DNA from: Closterium sp. Naga37s-1
Lineage: Eukaryota > Streptophyta > Zygnematophyceae > Desmidiales > Closteriaceae
Direction: 5' to 3'
NCBI GenBank assembly: GCA_947471745.1
Contig: CANJKZ010000534.1
Coordinates: 434,001-498,000 of the forward strand
DNA: 64,000 bases
Position numbers and translations under genes: made by a program. Under the pieces are notes generated by a model that worked only from the letters and a program-made list of their open reading frames with translations, did not search any database and was not told the origin of the DNA. This document shows positions 44,680-56,800 of the stretch, one piece after another. How positions within the stretch are numbered: the first letter of the stretch is position 1; each line of letters opens with the position of its first letter.

Positions 44680-45735
44680 TTGAATCCCAACGGCCGTAAC
44701 TACAAAGGACCGTTGAAGCAGGAGCAGCAACAGAACGTGGAGGCCAAGGCTAACGTGGCGGAAGCGGAGAAGGAAAAAGAGGACGTGATATTGGGGGGAG
44801 CACACCGTGCAAACGTGGTGCGGGTGCCAAAGGTAAACGAGACAACGGATGGTGGTAAGAATATGACGTGGCTCTTGGACAGCGGATGCACACGTCATAT
44901 GACTTTCAGGTCGGACTTGGTGAAGAATATGAGAGAGTCTAGTGAGCCCTATATCCTGCAAGGTAACAATGGAAAATTGCCGGTTATGGGAGAAGGTGAA
45001 GTGGTGTTACATGGGCCTGATGGAGGAATCGAGTTGGAGAACGTGCTACTGGTGGAGGACTTAAAGGTAAACCTCATTAGTCAGTCACAACTCGACGACA
45101 TGGGGTGCAAGGTAATCTACGATGAAGGTAAGGTTTTTGTGTTTGGTTCTGGGTGGGAGAGATATGCCGATGGTGTTTTCAATTATGGGTTCTACGAGAT
45201 GAACCTCATAGCATGCAACGACATGGATTCGGTTTTTGAGGATGATGAGTTCTATAAGATGGAAGTGAAGGGGAGTTCATTCCTTGAGGTTGGTGAGGTT
45301 GATGACAAGGGAGATATGACATCCTGTGTGAAGAAGGATGCGGTGAAGGATGTGGAGGATGTGCTGATCAAGGAGAAGGATATGCGCGTGGAGAAAACTG
45401 TGAAGCCGAACGAGGTGATTCGTGTAAACAACGAAGCAATGTTCATCATCAAAGACCAAGCTGTGTGCAAGGAGAATGAAGGAGTTGAAGTTGCAAAGGA
45501 AAACTTCGTGGTGAAGGGAATGATAGCAACTGCAGCTACCACGGAGGGACTACTCAAGACGGGAGCTCGAGTTGGTGGCAACAACATTGAGAAAGTGTAT
45601 GATGTGAAGCGGCCAAGGAGTAGTGCGAGGCTCGAGAGCATTTATCGCGGATTGGACGTCAAGGCGGTCAATCTAAAGACACGTAAGCAGCGCTTTAAGA
45701 TGCAGGAGTTGCAGGGGAGTGTGAATCTGACTTAG
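44680..45735 (+). CDS. Protease segment and unknown C-terminal domain, in frame after the gag TAG
   Basis: It opens immediately after the amber codon in the gag frame. NPNGRNYKGPLK continues the NYKG-type repeat seen after the first knuckle. A retropepsin site follows (MTWLLDSGCTRHMTF), with the Copia strand NLISQSQLDDMGCKVIYDEG. Beyond it are about 150 residues rich in Lys, Glu and Val that I do not recognise. The end RPRSSARLESIY recalls the tail of Copia polyproteins. Integrase, RT and RNase H are absent, consistent with a large internal deletion in the ancestor. Confidence 0.7.
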   Translation: MNPNGRNYKGPLKQEQQQNVEAKANVAEAEKEKEDVILGGAHRANVVRVPKVNETTDGGKNMTWLLDSGCTRHMTFRSDLVKNMRESSEPYILQGNNGKLPVMGEGEVVLHGPDGGIELENVLLVEDLKVNLISQSQLDDMGCKVIYDEGKVFVFGSGWERYADGVFNYGFYEMNLIACNDMDSVFEDDEFYKMEVKGSSFLEVGEVDDKGDMTSCVKKDAVKDVEDVLIKEKDMRVEKTVKPNEVIRVNNEAMFIIKDQAVCKENEGVEVAKENFVVKGMIATAATTEGLLKTGARVGGNNIEKVYDVKRPRSSARLESIYRGLDVKAVNLKTRKQRFKMQELQGSVNLT

Positions 45736-45806
45736 TCATCATGAGGACTACAAAGGAGCAGGGGAGATGCGGGTGGAGGTGTGGTTCACGAAACCACAGG
45801 GGAGGT

Positions 45807-46254
45807 TGTTGGAGTGGTTTCTACGAACCACACTAACGACGGCGAGAAAAGCAGACCGACAACGACTTCATGGCAGTGGCGTGTGGAAAACGTTGTGCGA
45901 AGTAACTACGAAGTATCTAATCTACTATGCGTGTGTGCTACGTTATGGGGAAAGGAGAGGATTACTAGGAAGAAACGGGAGTGAAGGAGAAGTGACGGGG
46001 GAGAAATGAAGGGAAGGGAAGAAATGGTTTGACGGGGTTGAAGTTGGGGAGGAAAAGTTGGGTCAACTGTGGCGTGTTCAACAAGTTTCTGAAATTCGGA
46101 CTCGGGGAGTGTTCGACGAAGTTGGGGTGGTTGCGTGTGCGACGCAACGTGAAACATAGGTAAGGGTTTGCTTGTGTGACACGTTTTGTTACCACTTTGT
46201 GTGTGTGCTTTGGTTAGGGTATAAATCTGTTTGTACAAGGCATTTGTAATCAAC
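45807..46254 (+). repeat. 3' LTR of gag-pro element, first part
   Basis: Matches 42842-43289 and is cut at TCAAC (46250-46254) by Gypsy-2. Confidence 0.9.
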
Positions 46255-46588
46255 TGTAAGGAAAATCTATTTTTCCTTACTTCGCGTCCCTGCTCAACGC
46301 GTACATCACTGTAGCACCACAGTCAGCACCGTTACCACTCGCATCGACAATCCGCCCGCCACCTTCACACGTCGCACCCCGACCTCACGGCTCGGCGGGT
46401 AACCCGCGCTCCGGGCCTCCGCTTCGACACTTTTCCCAACCTCAGTCCCAGGCCCGTCGCGTGACAACCACAGCCCATTACCGTTACCACTGTAGTCTCG
46501 CTATATATTCTTCGCTCATACCTTCGCTCATTGTACTCTTGCTTCGATAGTGCAATTCTCGTTCATTCACTCAATTGCACTCGTAACA
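46255..46588 (+). repeat. 5' LTR of Gypsy-2
   Basis: 334 bp, TGTAAGGAAAATC to CTCGTAACA. A CTATATATTC TATA-like box lies near 46500. Confidence 0.92.
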
Positions 46589-46770
46589 CTTGGTATTCAG
46601 AGCCTACGACCTCTTCTCGGACCGCACCTACACCTTCGCTTCCCCACTATCTCAATTTTTGGGGGGGGTAGACGTCCCTTAACGACACAGCACCGCCGCT
46701 CGTAGTGCTCTCTCGTAAGCACGCACGGCCACGACTGAGGCTCTCGCTGAGCTCGCCCGACACCCCCGCC

Positions 46771-47949
46771 ATGGCCGAATTCACGCTCGCCACATTGACG
46801 CAGGAGCAGCTCGACCGTCTGGTGCGCCAACTCGAAGATTCGGCGCTCGAAATTGCGATGCTCACGGCGGAACGTGACTCCGCGCGTCAGCAATCAACGA
46901 TGAACACTCCAGCGCCACCACACGCACCGACAAATGCATCTGCACAATCAGACGAGCCGATCGTCATCTCGTCCGGCACACCAACACAAAACAACAGCGT
47001 GGGACAGCGCTCAGGCGCAGCCAGCGATGGCGCCGCCCAGCCGATGCCTGGCATGGGAGGAAACAGGGTCGCACCAAGCCCGCGGGAGCCTCGCGAAGCC
47101 CGTCGGCACGTGGAGTTCGCGGCGACAAGTGGCAAACAGGCCATCATGGCACCAATGCCACTCAAGCCGCAACGCCCGCCCTGTTTCGACCCGAGCCAGC
47201 GTGGAGGTCCGACGGTTCAATCGTGGGTTTTCACGATGAACGTCTTCTTCGACGCGAATTACGTCGAGTCGGACGCAGCGAAGATTCGGTATGCAGTTTC
47301 GCTGCTAAGGGGCCCCGCCATGGACTGGTGGCGAGTCATCGTGACGTCGCCACGCGCCTACGAGCCACCGTCGCAAGAGGAAGGGCCCACGAGTCCAGCT
47401 GTCACCTGGAGTTCATTCTGCGAGACCGCCCAATACAGCATGTGGGATGCGTGGTGCGCAGGGCTTCGGGCGCGCTTCGAGCCGATCGCGGCTTCTATTT
47501 CGGCGCGTCAGAGATTGCGCACTTGGCGGCAGCTCGGGTCGGTTCAAGATTACACGAGCGGTTTTCTCGCACTTTGCGAGCAGGTCGGCTACATGCACGA
47601 AGCGGAGCGGGTGGACCGTTACGTCGGAGGGCTGAAGCCGGACATCTCGCACGAAATCATGCTACGCGGGCTCTCGAACTTCAACGAGATTCTTGCGCTC
47701 GCCGAGAAAATCGACATTTTACGCCGTCCGAGACCGGGGTCCTACTACGGACATCGTCCTCGGGGACCGATCGAGCACGCCACTGTAAACGCTGTTGCAA
47801 CGAATGCAGCTGCTGCACCGTTTAAGGGGCGCTGCTTTGCTTGCAACAGGTCGGGCCATCGCAAGAGCGAATGCCCAGAGGAGCTAAGGCGCCGCGGAGC
47901 AGAGCAGGGAAGGGATTCTCAGAGGCAGGGAAACGCCAGCAGTCAGTAG
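46771..47949 (+). CDS. Gypsy-2 Gag
   Basis: 392 codons from [13 protein letters not shown]. It has an N-terminal coiled-coil-like stretch, a Pro/Ser/Thr linker, the Ty3 Gag domain ([48 protein letters not shown]) and a zinc knuckle CFACNRSGHRKSEC. It is nearly identical to Gypsy-1 Gag. The stop at 47947-47949 lies inside pol; the overlap reads in the -1 frame. Confidence 0.9.
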   Translation: MAEFTLATLTQEQLDRLVRQLEDSALEIAMLTAERDSARQQSTMNTPAPPHAPTNASAQSDEPIVISSGTPTQNNSVGQRSGAASDGAAQPMPGMGGNRVAPSPREPREARRHVEFAATSGKQAIMAPMPLKPQRPPCFDPSQRGGPTVQSWVFTMNVFFDANYVESDAAKIRYAVSLLRGPAMDWWRVIVTSPRAYEPPSQEEGPTSPAVTWSSFCETAQYSMWDAWCAGLRARFEPIAASISARQRLRTWRQLGSVQDYTSGFLALCEQVGYMHEAERVDRYVGGLKPDISHEIMLRGLSNFNEILALAEKIDILRRPRPGSYYGHRPRGPIEHATVNAVATNAAAAPFKGRCFACNRSGHRKSECPEELRRRGAEQGRDSQRQGNASSQ

Positions 47950-47969
47950 AAGTTGGGCCAACTACTGAC
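47928..47969 (+). promoter_or_regulatory. Predicted -1 ribosomal frameshift signal of Gypsy-2 (GGGAAAC plus hairpin)
   Basis: The heptamer 47928-47934 is read G GGA AAC in the gag frame. After a 7-nt spacer, GTCAGT (47942-47947) pairs with ACTGAC (47964-47969) and AGTT (47951-47954) with AACT (47960-47963). The loop is GGGCC and there is a 3-nt bulge. After slippage the ribosome reads GGG AAA CGC CAG, which is the pol frame. Register, spacing and stem all fit the standard X XXY YYZ model. Confidence 0.72.
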
Positions 47970-50507
47970 GAGACTGCCTGCTCGCCCAACCACACCGACC
48001 CTCACCGAGTCACAGTACCGATTCACGCCATCGATCGGGCTCGGATGAATAAGGAGGGTACAACGACGGATTGCCCAGTACTGATCCACGGGAAAATACA
48101 AGGAGCAGCAGTGAAGATTTTTATTGACGGAGGAGCAAGCCACAGTTTAGTTAATACCGCAACTGCGCGAAAATTACAACTGACACTTAGTCGCTGCTTA
48201 CCTGAGATCGACGCACGCTTAGTTGATGGCACGCCGCTGGCCATACGGGAGAAGGTGGAGAGAGTAAAAGTTCGCTGCGGGGGAAACTTCGGGTTTACAC
48301 AGGATATGCTCGCGACGACATTGGATGGGCATGATGTTTTACTGGGACGTGATTGGCTACGACGGTACAACCCGCGAATTGACTGGACGACGGGTAGCTG
48401 CACCGTGCGAAGTAGTGGTAACTGGGTCGAGCTACCTCGCTGGCAGTCGCCCGAGTCTTCAACGGTACACGTCAACGCTATCACAATGAAACGGGCTGTC
48501 GCTGCTGGAGCTGACGTGTACGCAGTAGACATCGCAGTAGTAGAGGAAGCAGAGCAGCCGAGTGATTTCAAGAAACTCCTGGCAGCCGTACCGCCCGAAT
48601 TACAGGAACTGTTGAAACGATACCCCGGGATTTTCCCCGACGACTTACCGGAAGGACTGCCACCTCAGCGAGCACATGACCACCGAATCGAATTAGAACC
48701 GGGGGCACAGCCAACCGTACAACGCCAGTTCAGACTGACACAGCCCGAGCTCGACGAACTAAGGAAGCAGTTAGATTACCTGTTAGAGAAAAAATTCATC
48801 GGACCGAGCTCGTCACCGTTCGCCGCACCGATACTATTCACGCCGAAAAAAGACGGGGGTTTTCGCATGTGTATCGACTACAGAGCACTGAACAGGGTAA
48901 CAGTCAAGTCGTGGTACCCCATTCCCCGCGCCGACGAACTGATCGACCAACTGCGAACAGCACGGGTGTTTTCGAAAATAGACTTACGGGGGGGTTACCA
49001 TCAGATTCGGGTCGAACCATCGGACTGCGCCAAGACAGCATTTAGGACTAGGTACGGGTCGTTTGAGTACAAGGTGATGCCTTTCGGGCTGACCAACGCG
49101 CCCGCAACATTTCAGATGACCATGAACGAGGCGTTTAGGCCACTCTTAGATAAATGTGTGATAGTTTACCTCGACGACATCCTCGTCTACAGTCGCGACA
49201 AGCAGCAGCACTTAGCGGATCTCGAAGCAGTATTTAAAGTTTTAGAGGAACATCGGTTACTCACCAAGGGCTCTAAGTGCGAGTTTTTTCGGGACAGACT
49301 AGAATTTTTGGGGCACGTTATTTCGGAGGCTGGAGTTGAAATCGACCCAAAGAAGCTGGATACGGTAAAAGCGTGGCGTCCCCCGACGAACATCACGGAA
49401 CTGCAGAGTTTTTTAGGGTTCGTTAATTATGTACGTCGGTTCGTCCCCGACATGGCACAGTTGACTGCCCCGCTGACGGATTTACTGCGAAAGGGGGTCG
49501 TTTTTACGTGGGGGGAGAAAGAGCATGCTGCCTTCTCTGCCCTGAAAAATGTTCTCTGTTCACCGCCCGTCCTGCGCATCGCCGACCCACACCGCCCCTT
49601 CGAGGTTGTTACAGACGCAAGCGACATCGCCATTGGAGCCGTACTGCTACAGGACTTCGGCAACGGCCTACAGCCCATCGCATACGAGTCACGAAAACTG
49701 CATCCGCCCGAGCGAAATTACCCGATACACGACCGCGAAATGCTCGCGATCGTGCATGCGTTCAAAGTGTGGCGCTGCTACTTGACCGGCGCAGACGTGA
49801 CAGTACGGACAGACCACCGATCACTACAGTACCTCCGCGCACAGCCCCACCTCAACCCACGACAGATTCGGTGGCTCGATTTCCTCGAGTCAAACTTCCA
49901 CTACACAGTCACCTATAAAAAAGGAGCCTCGAACATCGCCGACGCACTGACCCGCCCCACTGCCCAGATCCACGCGATACTACTCGCCCAGACCAGCCCG
50001 CTACTGACAGGACTATTTACCCACGGATATCAAACGGACCCATTCTTCACAGGAGGAAATTCGCAGCAGTTCGCAGCAGCCAAGGGAGTCTATTACGTAA
50101 AATCCGGGACCGACCGCATCTGGGTACCAGGGTACACACTGCTACGGGAATTACTATTACAAGAGGCACACGACGGGGTTACCTTGGGACATTTCGGGGT
50201 AGAGAAAACACGGCAGCAGCTGCAGCGGTATTATTACTGGCCCGAAATGTTGACCGACGTGCAGCGACACGTGGCATCGTGTCCCACTTGCCAGATCATG
50301 AAGTCAACACGGAAGCGGCCGGCGGGACATTTGCAGCCAATCCCACCTCCAGAGCGTGCTTGGCAGCAGGTGACGATGGACTTCGTCACGGGGTTACCGG
50401 CCGGGGCGAGTGGGAATGACGCGATCCTGGTCGTCGTCGATCGACTGACGAAAATGGCACACTTCGCAGCCTGCAAAAAATCAATCACAGCCGAAGAAAC
50501 AGCCCGC
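47928..50507 (+). pseudogene. Gypsy-2 pol, 5' part (protease, RT, RNase H, start of integrase), cut by Copia-2
   Basis: The pol frame is open from 47841 and would be entered at the slippery site. Protease: [14 protein letters not shown] (about 48120). [33 protein letters not shown] (about 49168). RNase H: VVTDASDIAIGAVLL, DREMLAIVHAFKVW, RTDHRSLQYLRA. Integrase: HFGVEKTRQQLQ, CPTCQIMKS, MDFVTGLPAGASGNDA. No lesion is seen before Copia-2 breaks the frame after CCCGC (50503-50507); the stop at 50508 is the first codon of the Copia-2 LTR. Confidence 0.9.
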
Positions 50508-50639
50508 TGAGAAGATTTGAACAAGAATGAATGAACTATGAAATGAAGTGAGTACAAATATGAAACCCTAATTGGTTGTACCCCCTATGGGATACCCCAC
50601 TATAGCCTACACAACAGCATAAGCTATAATGTTCTGACA
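50508..50639 (-). repeat. 3' LTR of Copia-2
   Basis: 132 bp. It contains the plant telo-box-like AAACCCTAATT and matches 57892-58023. Confidence 0.92.
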
Positions 50640-50851
50640 CACCCCCATAGGCAAAGTGGGGGAGAACAAGGGGTCACAAGACCAGTCAAGCAAAGTAAAG
50701 CAAAGCAAGCTCAGGGTGGATCACAAAGTCACCACACAGTCCGAGCACAGGGTCAAGGCCACACGGCCAGTTCACATGCAAGAGTACACACATATATATA
50801 AAGCTAGACAAGCAAGAGCAGGTATATATATATGTGAGAGTACAGGCAAGG

Positions 50852-53800
50852 TCAAGAGGAGAGCAAGTGAGGCAAGACGGGCACAAGACCCAGCTGAGTG
50901 CAGAAGCGCTGATGATCACAAGGTGGAAGTGCCTTGGTGAAGACATCAGCAGTGTTGGCCTCAGAGGCCACGTACGCAAGCCGCAACTGACCACGTTGCT
51001 GTAGCTCACGAGCAAGGAAGTAGCGGAGAGCAATGTGCTTTGTTCTGTGCTCCAGTCGCTGCTCTCGACACAAGGCCAGCATGGCCTTGTTGTCTACGTA
51101 CAGGACTGGAGGAGAACGAGGCGGCTCTCCAAGGTCGGTCAGCAGGTAGGTGAGCCAGCGAAGCTCCTGTGCAGCCATGGCCCCGGCGTAGATCTCAGCC
51201 TCACAACTCGAGCCAAGAACAGAAGACGAGCGAGTAGCCCGCCACGAAACAGAGCCGGAACCAAGGCTGAAGGTGTAACCCTGTGACGACCGCTGCGTAG
51301 CCTGGTCGTCAGCCCAAGAAGCGTCCGCGTGCCCAGTGAGGACCACTGGACTCCGCCCTCCAAGCACTAGCCCCATGCCCGACGTACTGCACAAGTAGCG
51401 CAACACCCTCTTCGCTGCAGCCATGTGCTCTGGTCTGTGTCTCCCAGGAGCAACATAGCGTGCCAGAATGCTAAGAGGGTATGCAAGGTCAGGTCGTGTG
51501 CAGGTCATCAGGTACATGAGGCAGCCAACAAGCTCTGGGTACGGGCCACTCGACTCTACGGACTCATCCGAAGGCAGAGCTGAGAGCGAGTGGCGAGTAG
51601 ACAGAGGAGTGGCCTGAGGCGAGGAGTACGTGAAGCCGAAGCGCTGAAGGACCTGCTGCACCATGTGTGACTGAGTCAGGGTAATGGTGCGGCGTGCTCT
51701 GTCCCGGGTGATCTGCAAGCCAAGGTAGCTGCGCAGTTCACCTAGGTCTGTGCACGTGTGTCTCTTCTGCAGCTCGGACTTCACGTAGGCGAGTCCAGCA
51801 GTGTCAGCTGTGGCAAAGACCAAGTCGTCGACGTACACGAGGATGTAGAACGGCGGCAGAGAGGTGTCGGTGCGTAGAAACAGCGACGGGTCGGCAGTAG
51901 AAGGAGCAAACCCAAGAGCCGCAAGTGTAGTCCTCAGTGTGTCGTGCCACTCACGTGGCGCCTGGCGGAGACCGTAGACTGGACGCCGGAGACTCCACTG
52001 GGTACCAGAAGGGAAAGACCCAGTGAAGCCAGGTGGGCGACGCAGCCAGATCTCCTCGTGCAGGCTGCCCTGCAAGAAAGCTGTGCTGAAGTCAAGAGAG
52101 TGCAGCTCGTAGTCACGGTGAGCAGCAACGTGCAGCAGTACCCGAAGAGTGGTCATCTTCGGGGTGGGGGAGAAGGTCTGAAAGTAGTCAACTCCCTGCC
52201 GCTGACTGAAGCCACGAGCCACGTAACGCGCCTTGAAGACAGGCGGAGAACCCGGCGGCCGCTTCACCCTGAAGATCCACATGCCACTGACGATGTTCGC
52301 CCCAGGAGGGGGGACAGCGTCAACGTAGGTGCCTGTGGACTTCCAGGAAGCCATCTCTGCATCCATAGCTGCCTGCCACTGAGAGGAGTAGGGACCCTCT
52401 ATCGCCTCCGCGTAAGAGCGTGGAGTCGGGATGTCAAGTGCATCCAGGTCTCCCTCAGGGGTAAGCAGTACGGACACGAGATGAGGTGAGGCAGCTGCCA
52501 GACACTGGAACTCCTCCTGCCTGTCCTCAAGGACGTCCGTGCCAAGGGCACACTCACCCCCGACGGACGGAGGACAGACAGACTCAGACTCAGCGACAAG
52601 ACTAGCAGCGTAGTCTAAGCGACAGCGAGCAGCAAAGTCGACGAGCTCAGTAACTAGAGCAGACGCAGCAGTAGACTCGAAAGAAGGGTCAGTGACAACA
52701 GTAGCAAGGAGACGCGTGACAGTAGGACTGGCAGCACGAAGAGAGTCCGACTCCGGGTCGGCAAGAGCAGGAAGAGAGGACTCAGGAGGAGAAGGCAAAG
52801 GGGCACGCAGAGGAGCAGTGGACGGACGCAGAGACATCCGGTGCGTGCCAGGGACAGGAGGAGGACGCTGACGCGAACCGCGACCACTAGTGCGAGCAGC
52901 ACGGACAGGCGACGTAGGGCGAGACGCATGCTCACGACGCTCAGCCAGACCTCCAGTAGGACCAGTGTAGGGAGAAGGAGCAGGCAAAGGGGAGGTAGGC
53001 TGCAACTGTAGCTGGGACGAGACATGCTGTGGACACTCTAAGGGAGGAGGAGGACCAGTAGAAGGTGGAAGACCAAGAACCTGCTGCAGGAGTGGCACGA
53101 AGTACGGTCGAGGCCGCGCGGCGACGCTAGAAGCAGCAGGGACAGCACCAGAACCCTCAGCAGGAGCACCCGCTCCAGCAGCACCACCAGTAGCTCCAGA
53201 ACCTCCAGCAGCACCAGGAGCACCCCCAGTAGGACTGCCAGCGGTAGTCTCAGCGCCAGCACCCTCAGCAGCACCAGCTCCAGTGCACCCAGGACGAGCA
53301 CCTCTGGGACCCGCGACCGCAGCACCCTCAGCAGTCGAAGGACCTCCAGCACCAGCAGCACGCCTCCAGCGCCGGGCAAACCACTCACGCAGCTCCTGTG
53401 GAGAAAGTGGCTCCCGGCGAGACGAAGCACTCGGAGAACCTCCAGGCGGAGCACCTCCAGGCTCAGCACCCCCAGGCGTAGCACCCCTAGGCTCAGCACC
53501 CCCAGACGTAGCACCCCTAGGCTCAGCACCCCCAGGCTCAGCACCCCTAGGCTCAGCACCCCCAGGCTCAGCACCCCCAGGCTCAGCACCCCTAGGCTCA
53601 GCACCCCCAGGCTCAGCACCCCTAGGCTCAGCACCCCCAGACGTAGCACCCCCAGGCCCAGCACCCCTAGGCTCCGCACCCCCAGGTACAGCACCCCCAG
53701 CCTCAGCACCCTCAGCAGCACCAGAGTCACCAGTGACCTCGACAGGCTCGACTGCGTCTACCTGGGACACACCTGAAGGGGCAGGACCCTGAGGGGGGAG

Positions 53801-56800
53801 GGGGTCTACCTGGGGGGGACCTGGTACCAGGAAGAGTGGGGGTGGGGGGAGGGACGGAGTGCGGTAGGGGAAGAGGCGGTAGTAGGGGACCGACTCGTCA
53901 AACGTGACGTCCTGGGAGGACAGAACACGGCGAGAGGTGGGGTGGTAAAACTGCCACCCAGGCGCGTCAGGGGGGAACCCCAGGAAGACGCAAGGAGCAG
54001 CACGAGGGGATAGTTTGTCCGCAGACAGGTCGCGGACAAACGCCCGAGATCCCCAGACCCGGAACGCCGACGCATCGCCAACCTTCCCCGTCCACAGCAA
54101 GGCTGGGGAGGTCTCCGGCCTGGAGACCCTGGGGTGGAGGTTGATCTGATGCGCCGCGTACCTCACCGCAAACGGCCACAGAAAATGGGGGGCAGCCGCA
54201 TGCATCATAGACGTACGAGCGACGTCCATGACCATGCCAATGCGGCGCTCAGCAATCCCATTTTGCTGCGGTGAGTCCGGAAGCGTGAAGGTCTGACGGA
54301 TGCCCCGTGCACGACAGTAGGCACGCAGAAGGCCAGAGGAGAACTCTCCGCCTCTGTCGGAGTGCAGACGCAGAACAGGAAAGTCCGAGCCGAAGCTCTG
54401 CCTGAGCTGGAGACGAGCTGCGCGGATCCAGTCGATCAGCACCTCAGTGACATCACCCTTGCTGCGCAAGGGGAAGACTGTGGTGTAACGCGAGTAGTCG
54501 TCAACAACGAGCAGGAAGTAGCGCTCGTGACCCTGTCCACGGACGCGGGCTGGGCCCCACACGTCCATGTGAAGTGTCTGCAACGGGGCCTCTGTCGGAG
54601 GAAACTGGGAGGAGTGAGGGGCAGCACGCAGGCGCCCCTCGACACAGGGGACACAGGCAGGGCCAGGGCCCTGAGGAAGGGGAGGGAGGGACCGAGGGAG
54701 ACCGGACACAAGAAGACGGGAGGCCATACCTCTGAGCCGAAGCAGAGAGGGGTGGCCAAGGCGGTGGTGCCAGAGGAGAGTCTCGTGAGACAGCAGACGA
54801 CACGAACAGGGGGCAGACTCAGGACCAGACCTGGACGCCGCAGCAAACACCTGACCCGACGTAACTACCCTACCAGACTCAGCAACTGGAGGAGACGCAG
54901 TGGTCAGAGTGTACAGGCTCGACCCCGGCTGACGGGTGAACGTAGCCAGGTGTCGGCCTGTGCCAGCCTCTGTACAGTGGGTCACTCTCTGACGTGCAGG
55001 AGTGAACTGGTGGACCCCCGCATCCTGTAGGTCAGCACCACTCACCAGGTTCGTAGAGAACGAGGGGAGGTAGAGACCAGACAGGGTGCCAGAGGGAGCC
55101 GCCGGACACGGGAGGACTGTGGAGAAGCGAGACAGGACAGGACCCCCAGAGGGGTCAGCCAGAGACACTGCAACCGGTCGACTCAGCGGTGTGAGTGTGG
55201 TGCGGTCCCGAAAGAAGGAGCGAGACGCCCCAGAGTCAAGGGTGAAGGTGAGGGAGGCCGAAGCCGACGCAGTACCTGAGAGCGCAGACTCACCAGTACC
55301 TGAGGACGCAGACACACGAGCACCTAGAGCAGCAGCGTCGCAAGCACCTAGGGCAGCAGCCTCACCAGGACCTAGAGCAGCAGTCTCAATGCCCGGATCG
55401 GGCGGGAAACACCGGTAACAGTCACCCTCATCACTAATAGACACAGCATACATGGCAGAGAGAATAGCATCAAAGTCAAGATCATAGATGGCAACACCCG
55501 CCCTAGACAGCTCGCCCCAGCGAGGGATCTCGGAGGCCTCCGGGAACTGGTGACGCCACGCGTCCGTCAGGCGGCCAAAGCAGCGCTGGGTGGGGTGGGC
55601 ACCCCCACACTGCTCACCCGCACGGTCGCCAGTGCGCAAAACGTAGGAGCACGGACCAAAACCCCCACCCCGCTGACGCGCAGTGTACCACTCACGAAGC
55701 TGCTGAGGGGACAGGGTGTCACGACCACGCTGCTGCTGCTGGCGCGAGCCACCACCGGAGCCACTCCTCTGCGAAGACCCGCGACCAGCACCACCGCCAC
55801 CCCCGCCGCCTCCGACGCCTCCGCCGCCTCCGCTACTGCCGCCGCCTCCGCCTCCGCCGCCGCCTCCACCTCCGCCACCTCCGCCACCTCCGCTCCCACC
55901 GCCACCGCCGCCGCCACCTCCACCTCCACTGCCGCCACCGACCCCTCCACCCCCACCTCCACTCCCACCGCCACCCCCACTCCCCCAACTGCCGCCACCT
56001 CCACCTCCACCGCCCCCGCTCGCTCCTCCAGCGCCCTTGCCCCCCTTGCCCTTGCCAGAGCGGCGTCTCCCGCTAGGGGCAGACGCCGCACCGACCGACT
56101 CAAGAACAAGGAGGTCGGCCGCAGCAGCAGAGGCAACAGAGGGCAGAAGGGGGGAGGGGGAACACCCCTCAAAGATGGGGGTGCGCGGGTCACCACGAGA
56201 GGCCCCTACAGCGACGATGCTCTTCTCGGCCGCTAGGAGGGACTTCTCGAGGAGGTCAACAGTGAGAGTGGTGGGACAGACAGAGAGAAAGTGGTCCCTG
56301 ACTACGCGAAGGGAGTCAGGAAGGCGAGTGACTATGTAGTAAAGAGTGATGTACATGGGGGGGGGGTTCGTGGCGCAGAAGTCAGGAGGGAGTGCAGCGC
56401 GGTAGCGAGTGTCACTAGTGCGGAGGTGCGTAATGAGGTCAGTGACTGTGGGAAAGGCAGTAAGATCAGGAAAGAGGTACGGTAGCGTGAGACGGCTCAG
56501 TGCAGCAGTGGCAGGGGAGGAGTAGCGCGCAACTACAGCGTCGTACAAGGTCTGAGCACTCATGTACTGACTAAAGTGCGCACGCTCGGAGGTAGGGAGG
56601 TGGCGACGCACAGCAAGACGTGCAGCAGCGTCGCGCGTGGCCCACTGGGAGCGAACAGTGGCGTCAGCATCAGCAGCAGGGGCAGTGGAGGTGCCAGAGG
56701 TGAGGTCAAAGAGAGAGAGGCCGTCTGCCCTATCGCACTGTAAGAACAGCTGCAGGTCATCTACCCAGACCTCAAAGTCAATGGCCCTACCCTCAGCGTC

